64,000 bases of DNA, taken from Cephalotus follicularis (Eukaryota > Streptophyta > Magnoliopsida > Oxalidales > Cephalotaceae). Below are positions 56,162-64,000 of this stretch, piece after piece (the first letter of the stretch is position 1; every line of letters begins with the position of its first letter). The position numbers and the translations under genes are program-made. The DNA lies in contig BDDD01000552.1 of assembly GCA_001972305.1 (NCBI GenBank), forward strand, positions 90,458-154,457, written 5' to 3'. The notes beneath the pieces are model-generated. The model saw nothing but the letters and a program-made list of their open reading frames with translations, had not been told where the DNA came from and ran no database searches.

Positions 56162-56969
56162 GTGGGTCTAAAAAGAGGCATAGAGGGCAGGGCTCTCTAT
56201 AGAGGAGCCAGGGGACACATAGAGGTCTCTCTAGACTTTCCAGTGGTGGCAATCAAGCTTCCTTTTATATGTGCGTGCATTGTCATCGCACTAATCACAT
56301 ATCAGACGATTGTTGGTCGAAGGCTGGTAAGTGCATTCGTTGTGGAGCTATAGATCACATAGCTAAAGGGTGTCCATATGGTAAGTACGCTTTGGGGAAT
56401 CAGCAAGGTCAGAGTACGGGTTGATCTCAGGGAGGTTCTCAGTAGAACCGGGGTATCAGTTACTAAAACGACCATGGTCTTGGACAATAGTATCAGGGTC
56501 ATCCCAGTACAAGTGCACCTTCTACAGTAAGGGGAGATCGTGGCAAACAGCCCATGGGATCGACACGTACAGTGCATGGTAGGGTATATGCCATGGACTA
56601 GAGAGCTGCAGCGGGTTTTGCTTTAGTTATAAGAGGTACTATTTGTATCTCTCAGCATATGGACGGATCCTTATAGATCCGGGTTCATTTCACTCATACA
56701 TCGCATATCATTTTATGTGTTATGCCGAGGTGAAACTCAAACCTTTACCTTTTATGATGGAGGTTAGAACCCAAGTTCGAGAGCCTGTTTATCCCCAATG
56801 GGTGCGTAAGTCTTGTCCCATAGAGATTTCAGATCATATCTTGTTGGCATATCTTATAGTGTTGTCGATGGATGAGTTAGATGTGATCCTATGGATGGAT
56901 TGGCTAGCGGCATACTATGATCAAGTGGATTATTACGGGAAGGTCGTGACCTTCAGTATGCCAGGGTAG
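56162..56969 (+). pseudogene. Element B zinc knuckles and aspartic protease
   Basis: Two CCHC knuckles (CVHCHRTNHISDDC and CIRCGAIDHIAKGC, read from 56269) end gag. The frame used by the 56162 open stretch is different, and no continuous protein remains. The protease part opens at 56643 with ILIDPGSFHSYIAYHFM, where the active-site Asp and Gly are kept (DPG form), and DELDVILWMDWLAA, the usual LGMDWL with Gly changed to Trp. Stops at 56418, near 56600 and at 56967-56969 break it. It precedes RT by about 140 bp, as in element A. Confidence 0.8.
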
Positions 56970-57107
56970 TCTTAGTTCTAGTTCATTGGGACTTTAGAGC
57001 ACCAGTCAGTTCAGGTGATATCGGCCATTGCTGCTAACCAACTTATGAGGCAGGGTTGTAGTGGTTACCTGGCACATGTGACAGATAGTAAGAAATAGGT
57101 ATGAAGG

Positions 57108-57941
57108 TTGGAGGATGTACCCATTTTTTGTGAGTATCCGGATGTGTTTCCGGAGGAGTTGACATCCTTACCTCCAGAGAGGGATACGGAATTTGTTATT
57201 GATCTCCTACGAGGGATAGCACCTATATCGAGAGCTCCTTATAGTATGGCACTTCCAGAGTTGAAAGAGTTGAAATTTCAGTTGCAGGAGTTGCTCGATA
57301 GAGGTTTTATCAAACCGAGTGTTTCCCCCTGGGGAGCACCTGTCCTATTTGTTAACAAAAAGGATGGATATCTACAGATGTGTATCGACTATCGGCAGCT
57401 GAACAGGGTTGCAGTTAAGAACAAATGCCCATTGGTGCATATCGATGAATTATTTGGACTGTTGAGAGGTTCTTCAGTGTTTTCCAAGTTGGATTTGAGA
57501 TTGGGATATCACCAGCTCAGGGTTAGAGACGAAGATGTTCCAAACACAACCTTCAGGTCACGGTATGGACACTATGAGTTCATGGTGATGCCGTTTTTGG
57601 TGACCAATGCCCCTGTTCCATTCATGAGCCTTATGAACAGAGTGTTTAGTCCATATCTTGACCAGTTCATCGTGGTCTTCATCGATGATTTATTGGTGTA
57701 TTCCAAGTCTACGGAAGGGCATGGGGAGTATTTCCACATGGCATTGCATGTTTTGAGAGATCACCAGTTGTATGCCAAGTTCAACAAATGTGAGTTTTGG
57801 TTACCAGAGGTGGCTTTCCCTGGTCACATTATTTCCAGTGCTGGTTTATCAGTGGACCCAGCAAATATAGAAGCAGTAAGGGATTGGAGACGGCTGACAA
57901 ACGTGACTGAAGTCCATAGTTTCTTGGGCTTAGAGGGGTAA
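57108..57941 (+). pseudogene. Element B reverse transcriptase
   Basis: The longest intact block of element [87 protein letters not shown] and [13 protein letters not shown] (catalytic DD intact, about 57680-57700) are Tekay/Del-type RT motifs. MPFLVTNAP, where MPFGLTNAP is usual, is a damaged block. The frame ends in a TAA at 57939-57941 inside the conserved SFLGLxGYYRRFI stretch. Downstream RNase H continues in the same phase. Confidence 0.9.
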
Positions 57942-58473
57942 TACCGTCGTTTTATCAAGGGATTCTCATGGATAGCTACACCTTTGACCCGGTTGACGCA
58001 GAAAAAGATAGTGTTTGTATGGGATGACAATTATGAAGGCAGTTTTTAGGAGTTAAAACACCACCTGATTTATGCAATCTTGGCTTTGCCTGAGGGCAAT
58101 GAGAATTTTGTTGTGTACAGTGATGCATCAGGGAATTGTTTGAGTTGTGTTTTGATGCAATACGGGAAGGCGATTGCCTATGCCTCAAGGTAGTTGAAGC
58201 CTCGTGAGGAGAGTTATCCCTCTCACGATAGTCTTTGCACTACGCAAATGAAGGCATTACCTGTATGGTACTAAGTTTGATGTGTATACGGACCGTAAGA
58301 GTTTGAAGCACCATTTCTCCCCAAAAGACCCGAATATGAGACAAATGAGGTTGGTGGAGTTGCTTAATGATTATAACTATGAGATACAGTACGATCCAAG
58401 CAAGGCTAATATGGTTGTAGACGCTTTAAGTCACCGATTAGCTTTCTTGAAAGTTTTCCAGACTCATGCATGA
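57942..58473 (+). pseudogene. Element B RNase H
   Basis: Reads YRRFIKGFSWIATPLTRL, VWDDNYEGSF then a stop, ALPEGNENFVVYSDASGN (first catalytic Asp), IAYASR then a stop, and EESYPSHD. Around 58225-58260 a small deletion removes the Glu-containing segment ([19 protein letters not shown] in element A), and the phase shifts. The domain resumes at 58282 with MYTDRKSLKHHFSPKD, RLVELLNDYNYEIQYDPSK and MVVDALSH. It ends at a TGA at 58471-58473. Confidence 0.85.
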
Positions 58474-58482
58474 TCGTGGTTA

Positions 58483-59036
58483 TTGGATAGAATCAAAGAA
58501 GCTCATGGTATGGATGGAAGCTTGCTCAAGATTGCATTAGAGGGTCAAGGAGGGTTGAAACCCGAGTACTCGCTTCATGGTGATGGATTGATAAGGTTTC
58601 ATGGCAGAGCCTGTGTTCCTAACAGTATGGAACTGAAGGATGAGCTATTGTCGCAGGCTTATTGCTTTACCTTCTCAATACATCCAGGGATTGCCAAGAT
58701 GTACCAAGACTTGAAGGTCAATTATTGGTGGAATGATATGAGGAGGGAGATAGCAGAGTATGTTTCTTCCTACTTGACATGTCAACAAGTTAAGCCAGAA
58801 CACCAGAAGCCAGCTGGATTGCTTTAGCTCTTATCAGTAGCACATTGGAAATGGGAGCACATGACGATGGATTTCGTGACAAGGTTACAAAGGACAAGGG
58901 CGAACCGTGATGCCATATTGGTTATTGTTGACCGCTTTATAAAATTTAAACACTTCGTAGAAATCAAGATGACTTATTCTCTTGAACAGTTATCATCCTT
59001 GCATGTGGATGAGATTGTTACTTTTCACGGAGTACA
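58483..59036 (+). pseudogene. Element B integrase, truncated by element C
   Basis: The zinc-binding region has SIHPGIAKMYQDLKVNYWW and YLTCQQVKPEHQKPAGLL (CxxC-type second half partly lost: LTCQQ with one Cys readable). The first His of the HHCC pattern is replaced (QAYCFTF). After a stop at 58825-58827, the core begins MTMDFVTRLQRTRANRDAIL with the first catalytic Asp, then VIVDRFIKFKHFVEIKMTYS and VDEIVTFHGVHV. The chain breaks at 59036, where TGTAACGACCC of element C starts. The remaining DDE residues are not in the window. Confidence 0.85.
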
Positions 59037-60203
59037 TGTAACGACCCGCATTAATTTTGGATAAATTAATGTTTGGGTTTTTTCTTTTTTTTCTCTCCTT
59101 GCTTGGGTTCAGTTTTGGACATGTGGCATAAGGACTTTTGGATAAGTGTTGAATAAACAATGACGAGATGGAAGATATTTTGCGTGGTGCCTTGGGAGGT
59201 GTGAAAGCTTATTGAGGAAGTTTTGATAGTTGACTTTGGCAAATGTGAAGGGATAGTGATCGTTTCCATCAGTTCACGTTGGAAGGAGCAGTTGCTAAAG
59301 ATTTGTTTCTTTTCTTCTTCTTTCTCTTTGAAGATTCGTTCATCATCTGAGGCTTGAACTGCCTTACCAGTCTACGCGTTTAGCAGGTGAGTGTTCTCCT
59401 CGGCTTGGTTATAGTGTGAAGCTTCGATGGAAGAGTAATGGTTTGCGAGACCGAGGAAGAGATTGGCTCTAGTTCTTGTACATGTGTGTGGTTCATGCAT
59501 GCTCCTCGGATGTTTGTTGGTTAATTATGGCTAAGCTGTGTGTGTTGATCTTATAGAGGAGGATCCAGGCGCGGAGTCCTCATAGCAGGGAAGCTAGTAG
59601 AGGAATGCAGATACTAGTCAGTGGGATGTTTTCATTTCCTAACATTTGATACTGAGAGTTTATTTTTGAATATGCTTTTCCATGATATTATCTTTAACCA
59701 GGATTCTTCTCCTATTATCTTGTTGGTTGTTGCATGTGAATAATGTTTTCGAGTAGAGTTGCTTGATGTCTTGGGTTGATGTGTGTCCCCTGTTATTGAG
59801 TATTCATGCTTTTCTTGATATCATGTGTTGTTGTTTCCTCGGATACTGGTTACTAGTACTTGGATTTGAATGAGACTCATTATGCCTGGTAGAGGAGTGG
59901 GCGTTCGATCCCAATTCCATTAAGTAGTGCCATTGTCTATGGTGAACTGTTTGGTGTGATTGTGCCTGGGTTCCATACCTGGATCTGCTCATTTCGTTGG
60001 TCTATGATGGAATGATGTGTGGGAGCGGCCGAGGATCCTCCACTTTCTTTGGTCAGGCCGTGATGGAGTCCTCCGACATGAGATTGCCGGCCGAGATGGT
60101 CTAAGTGGTGACACACTTACCTCTGTCAACTTGACAAGGGTGGAGCCAAGGGATGATTCGCGGGCCCCTTGGACGATATTAATGCTATGTGATTGCCAAT
60201 GAG

Positions 60204-60372
60204 GTAGCTCCTCAATTGATGTTCATATGGTGTAGTACTGAACTCGAGATTGTCGACGAGGGTGTGCTTGCGTAGCCCCTCAATCGATGTTCATGTAGTG
60301 AGTCGCACCAACGTGTAATTGCGACGAAGGAGTGCTTGCGTAGCCCTTTCATCGATGTTCATACCGTGCTCT
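60204..60372. repeat. 68-bp tandem repeat, 2.5 units, in LTR C
   Basis: Units start at 60204, 60272 and 60340 (partial), each opening GTAGCYCCTCAATYGATGTTC and ending GTGCTTGC. Similarity is about 75-85%. Confidence 0.8.
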
Positions 60373-60829
60373 AGAAGTGGGTATCTATATGCGTATATGA
60401 GGGATGTGTATAGTCCTGTAGCCCATGACCTCGTGATGGATTTCAGCGGAGCTGTTATTTGTGTTTGCCGAGGTGGTTTCGGCTATGGAAATGTGTGAGT
60501 ATGATATGTGCATGTGTGTGTGGAATTGTGCTTCTGATTGATGCGGTACCAGTAGACCTATTGATGATTGTTGATCCTTGGAGTCTTGATAGTTTTTGGT
60601 TGATCCTCGGATCCTCGGCATATTTATTATATGTTGTTGTTATTATCCTTCCTTGAGGTCAGTCACTGAGTTTGGTAGCTTTGACGTCTCCTCGGACTCT
60701 CATTTGTTGTTGATATTTATGTACATTTTCATCCCGGCCTTATTGTTGTTGAATAGCGAATATGTGTTCTCCTCGGCCCAGTTGGGGCTTCGCACGTTTG
60801 CCTTGTTCTTAGCACCCATTAGTGGTGGG

Positions 60830-62552
60830 TGATAAGCATAAAAATGTGTTCTTTTTAATGATCTATTTGTTATATTTTTATGCTTGGAATAGACTACTGT
60901 GGCTGTGTTTATTTACTTTTCAGGTATTATGTTGATTATTGCGGAACAAGAGAAAATGAAGCTAAAACGTTACTTTTCGAGATAAAGTGGTTTGAAATCA
61001 AAGATCGATTAAAGAGTGCACCCACTTAAGCGAGAGAAGTCAAAATTTAAAGCTCAGAAGATATTGAATATTGGACTCATTTTGTTCATATAATTATTTG
61101 GAGCATTTTTAGTTCTTCAGCTGACTCATTTTGAATATCCAATTAAAAGATCTCACCAAAAAATCAACATTGAATCATTTGAAGCTATACGCCAAGTGTC
61201 TCACCATGCAAATCCTAGCATATATGCGAAACATGCATTAATTTAATGCCATCTTCCAAGCTTGCATCAGTCTTCAATGCGTAACCGCATCATTCAACGC
61301 CATACAAGCCCACATGCGTCCATCCATCATCCAGCCCATGCAACAAAGCAACATGCATCAACAGCCATGCAACAATTCTCTCATGCATGAATCAACCTGC
61401 CAAGAGCCCAGCATCCATCCATCCATCATCATCCCAATCAATCAATTCAACGCCGAATGCGGCCATGCAACAAAGCAACATGCACAACAAAGAGTCCACG
61501 ATGCGCATTAATTCATTGTCAGCCTAGACGCCAAACATAATATGCAACATGCCACAGACCCACGTTTTAATTTATGCATTAGGTTAAGTCGGCTATGTAT
61601 ATGTATATATAACGCGACAATAACGCGAGAAAGAGACCAGACAATTAGAGACAGTAGATGAAATAAAAAGTGCTTGGCAGTAGGAGGCAGCACGGCAGTA
61701 GCAGAGAAGAGCAACGCAGCAGCTGGTTTTTAATGGAGAATTCTATGCAGAAAATTGCTTCCATCGTCATGTCCGGCTAAGTATTTTTAATCCCTAGATG
61801 TAGATGAACCCATGTTATATATATATTTTAGTTTTGGTTTCAAGTTTAATTGCATGTTTATGAGACACTTTTTCTTGTTAGTGTAGTGACAACATTTGAT
61901 GAGAAGAATTTTTAATATATAAAATCTGTTTTGATGATTTATTGTTAGTAGCATTATTTCATCTATATCATGCAATACTTTTTTATGTGATTGAACCAAT
62001 GACAGCGTTTAACCAATCAACCTTTTGAGAGTATCAAGGTGTGACAGGATAGGTTGTACCTAGGCTAAATCACTAGTTTACTGTGTTAATCAAAGACACC
62101 CTTTAACCAAACAACCTTTTGAGAGTATCAAGGTTTGACAGGATAGGTTGTACCAAGGTTAATTCGGTAATTTTCTATGCTAAACTGAAACTTGGGCCAT
62201 GAAATTGAATATATATATATATATATACATGCGGGGATTCTCACATCTACGGGATTGCTGTTTCGTATTACTTTTCTTATTTATTTATTTTGTTAGTTTA
62301 CGTTACATATTTAATTTGAATTGTTCAATTTCTCATTAAATTTATTTTATCCAAACCAATCCTCTTTTAAATTCATTTTATTTGCATTGTTAGTTTAGAT
62401 TAAATTAACTTTGTATTTGTTATTTTTGTTTAGTTGCATCCTAAGTTTTTTTTATAACATCTCCTTTCAGCTATTCGTGGGAACGATCCCTACTTCCACT
62501 TGCTAAATTGTTAGACTATGGTAATTTTTAGTCGGCCTAACGACACCCATCA
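60830..62552 (+). mobile_element. Solo LTR nested in LTR C
   Basis: Starts TGATAAGCATAAAAATG and ends CACCCATCA, 1,723 bp, with flanks GTGGG (60825-60829) and GCGGG (62553-62557), a target duplication with one mismatch. Close to its end GTGGGAACGATCCCTACTTC is typical of a plant gypsy LTR of the Tat/Athila kind. The same LTR type is found in minus orientation at 8040-8737. It contains CATGCAACAAAGCAACATGC repeats (61330-61490) and a 94-bp tandem repeat. No gene. Confidence 0.82.
62001..62188. repeat. 94-bp tandem repeat, two units
   Basis: Units 62001-62094 and 62095-62188 share CAACCTTTTGAGAGTATCAA and GACAGGATAGGTTGTACC. Inside the nested solo LTR. An AT microsatellite follows at 62204-62227. 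Confidence 0.85.
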
Positions 62553-63711
62553 GCGGGGTGCTCAGGAAGTTCCCTAATCTTACTCACTAGTCAGTTGGAC
62601 TAATCCCCTCTCAGTTTTGTGTGCAGAGGTAGCAGGGTTACAGAGTTCTTGAGATCCACTAAGAGAAAGCGTGTTGACAGAGGTAGATGTCTGACGCCAG
62701 CACCTTAGGATGGCTCCTTGGCCATGCTCGACCTTCATGCATTTTGGGGAATCCTTGGGGTTTTTATATAGATTTTATGATGCTAAGATCTGTAACCTCT
62801 TTTTTTTATCATCTCTGTATATGAATCTTAGAGGATGAGAATCCTCGGTATTTTTGAGGAATTTTTCCAGAGGATCATGTATGGTTTACTTGATGATTTT
62901 ATATGCTTATATATGTTATGTGATCTTCCTCTGACTGATGTGGATATCTTTTTCTCTAAGTGCGTAGAGGCCGAGATGACTAGTGTGTTCTTGGCCGTCC
63001 TCTGACCTTGGTAGTGGAGTAGGCCTCCTCAGCCCATGCCTTAGGTGAGAACACAGGAGATCCTTGTCGGATCTTTAGGGAACTGCTGGCACCTCTGCCG
63101 AGATGCCGAGGAGGGGATGGTAAGGTTCATAGACTAGACAGACCTTAAGTTTGACCTTTGAGCTCGGGTTAGTTTGAACTTAGAGTTGAAGTCTGGTGGC
63201 ATCCTCGGGTGTCTTGTCCTCAGACGTAGCTCGCAGACATTAAGTAAGAGTTTGAGGTTTTCCTTCGTTTTACCCGACCTCTTGGCCTCTAACCAGCGTA
63301 GTTCCTTGAGATGTTTTGATGTATTAACCCATGTGGATCTTTTGAGTGCTCGGACGTTGTGAGATTTTATCTCCTTAGTGTAAGTTGAACGTTTGGAGGA
63401 CCTATGGTTGTTGTCCTCTGCAAGGCACTTGTTCCCGGGCCTTAGAGCTGATCCCAGGCTTAAGGCTTAGTTGTACGTTGTCGTTTCCTATGCTCGAGCA
63501 TTGCTTTGTTTCAATGCCTTAGAGTACATGGTTCTTTGGAGAGCTTGGTTCTCCTCTACTGCGTGTTTCCACGTCTGCGCTCCTGGCCTTGACTGTTAGG
63601 ATTTAGTGTTGGTGTTTTGGTGACCGAGGTTAGGGATGCAGGTGGCGAATCCTACCTCATGGCACGGCCGTCCTCTGGCGGTGGTTGTCGGGAACGGGGC
63701 GTTCCAGCTTT

Positions 63712-63723
63712 TTGTATCAAAGA
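63712..63723 (+). promoter_or_regulatory. Degenerate primer-binding site, element C
   Basis: TTGTATCAAAGA matches 9 of 12 positions of TGGTATCAGAGC and stands six bases after the inferred LTR end (63706), the same spacing as in element B. Confidence 0.5.
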
Positions 63724-63833
63724 GACTGGTTTATTTTCCTTGTGTTTTCTTTGGAGACTTTTGGTGGTATGCATTGCATGCATTTCATGTAGTATACCTG
63801 TTAGTAATAGCCTAACCTTGCATGTGAAGGTAG

Positions 63834-64000
63834 ATGGTGCTTCACCGTCAACCCAGAGGACTTGGTCGGGGAAGAGGAAGAGAAACCTCCCTACCACATA
63901 TGGATCAAGAATTGCCTCCTGTTGTGCCTGGGGTACAGGCTAACCCTGGGAGGTTGGACAAGAGACTGGTCCGGCGGGGGCAGTCGAGGTCCCTGCAGCT
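63834..64000 (+). CDS. Possible gag N-terminus of element C (runs off window)
   Basis: ATG at 63834 opens a frame with no stop to the window end (55 full codons). The start is basic and Gly/Arg-rich (MVLHRQPRGLGRGRGRE), like many gypsy gag N-termini, and is followed by a LPPVVPGVQ segment. It lies about 110 bp after the degenerate primer site, as gag does in elements A and B (about 90-220 bp). No domain is visible yet, so the call rests on position and composition. The longer frame at 63617-63943 in another phase crosses the LTR end and is less likely. Confidence 0.45.
   Translation, partial: MVLHRQPRGLGRGRGRETSLPHMDQELPPVVPGVQANPGRLDKRLVRRGQSRSLQ

Larger units (their letters stand above)
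51241..59036 (+). mobile_element. Ty3/gypsy element B (chromovirus, Tekay/Del-like), 3'-truncated in window
   Basis: The 5' LTR ends GCGTGACA at 54998 and is followed by a perfect tRNA-Met primer site. Gag, zinc knuckles, protease, RT, RNase H and integrase follow in order. The LTR start was not located, so the left border is approximate. A solo LTR splits the 5' LTR (52290-54953). At 59036 the integrase core is interrupted by the LTR of element C, and the remainder would be expected beyond the window. Every coding block has stops or frameshifts. Confidence 0.85.
59037..64000 (+). mobile_element. Ty3/gypsy-type element C, 5' part (LTR, primer site, gag start)
   Basis: Begins TGTAACGACCCGC exactly where element B's integrase is broken. 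The LTR is taken to end at TTCCA (63706), about 2.9 kb after removing a nested solo LTR (60830-62552). Directly after it GCTTTTTGTATCAAAGAGAC parallels element B's GCTTGTTGGTATCAGAGCC, so it is a degenerate tRNA-Met primer site. An open Arg/Gly-rich frame resembling a gag N-terminus runs from 63834 off the window. Target duplication and 3' end are outside. Confidence 0.65.

Noticed and set aside
56302..56577. Minus-strand 91-codon frame opposite element B's zinc knuckles
   Set aside because: It is a shadow of the plus-strand knuckle region. Likewise the minus-strand frames opposite RT, integrase and env-like coding.
63772..63783. TGGTATGCATTG as primer site of element C
   Set aside because: It matches the tRNA-Met site only over the first six bases and is not next to an LTR end; 63712-63723 fits better in match and spacing.

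Overview
The window is plant nuclear DNA made almost entirely of transposable elements. I found no convincing host gene, rRNA, tRNA gene or CRISPR array. Evidence for an angiosperm (probably a eudicot with a large, repeat-rich genome; species not determinable): plant-type Sirevirus copia coding, Tekay/Del-like chromovirus Ty3/gypsy coding, a CACTA (En/Spm) transposon with TNP2 and Transposase_24-like genes, primer sites matching plant initiator tRNA-Met, and many solo LTRs. All coding regions carry stops or frameshifts, so the element proteins are annotated as pseudogenes.

Layout. 1-1571: broken LTR pieces, with a Sirevirus LTR remnant (minus) against two chromovirus-type LTR ends (plus). 1572-8028: 5'-truncated Sirevirus with integrase, reverse transcriptase, RNase H, env-like ORF and 3' LTR. 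8040-8890: minus-strand gypsy LTR plus polypurine tract remnant. 8895-12330: solo LTR. 12399-48447: one minus-strand CACTA element of about 6.9 kb, expanded to 36 kb by three insertions with target-site duplications: a solo LTR (12536-15874), a second solo LTR (21364-24919) and a Tekay-like gypsy element A (24972-47206, TSD TCGAG). Element A has a further LTR element in its integrase (31484-37929), which holds an internal tandem duplication and another LTR (33423-35906). A later, apparently identical 6,203-bp tandem duplication covers 34005-46362.

48448-51240: LTR-like sequence of unclear type, a 27-30 bp minisatellite and a Sirevirus LTR scrap. 51241-59036: a second Tekay-like element B, whose 5' LTR is split by a solo LTR (52290-54953, TSD CCACG) and whose integrase is cut at 59036. 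59037-64000: a third gypsy element C, with a long LTR carrying a nested solo LTR (60830-62552), a degenerate primer site and an open gag start running off the window.

The most notable unexplained signals are non-coding. First, a hairpin at a fixed place, 125-147 nt before the 3' end of eight chromovirus-type LTRs, keeps its loop while its stem changes by compensatory substitutions. Second, arrays of short palindromes centred on GTCGAC occur in several unrelated LTR families of both copia and gypsy type, and again just upstream of the Sirevirus env-like ORF. Third, the recent 6.2-kb duplication has a mismatched tail and is either a real rearrangement or an assembly artefact.
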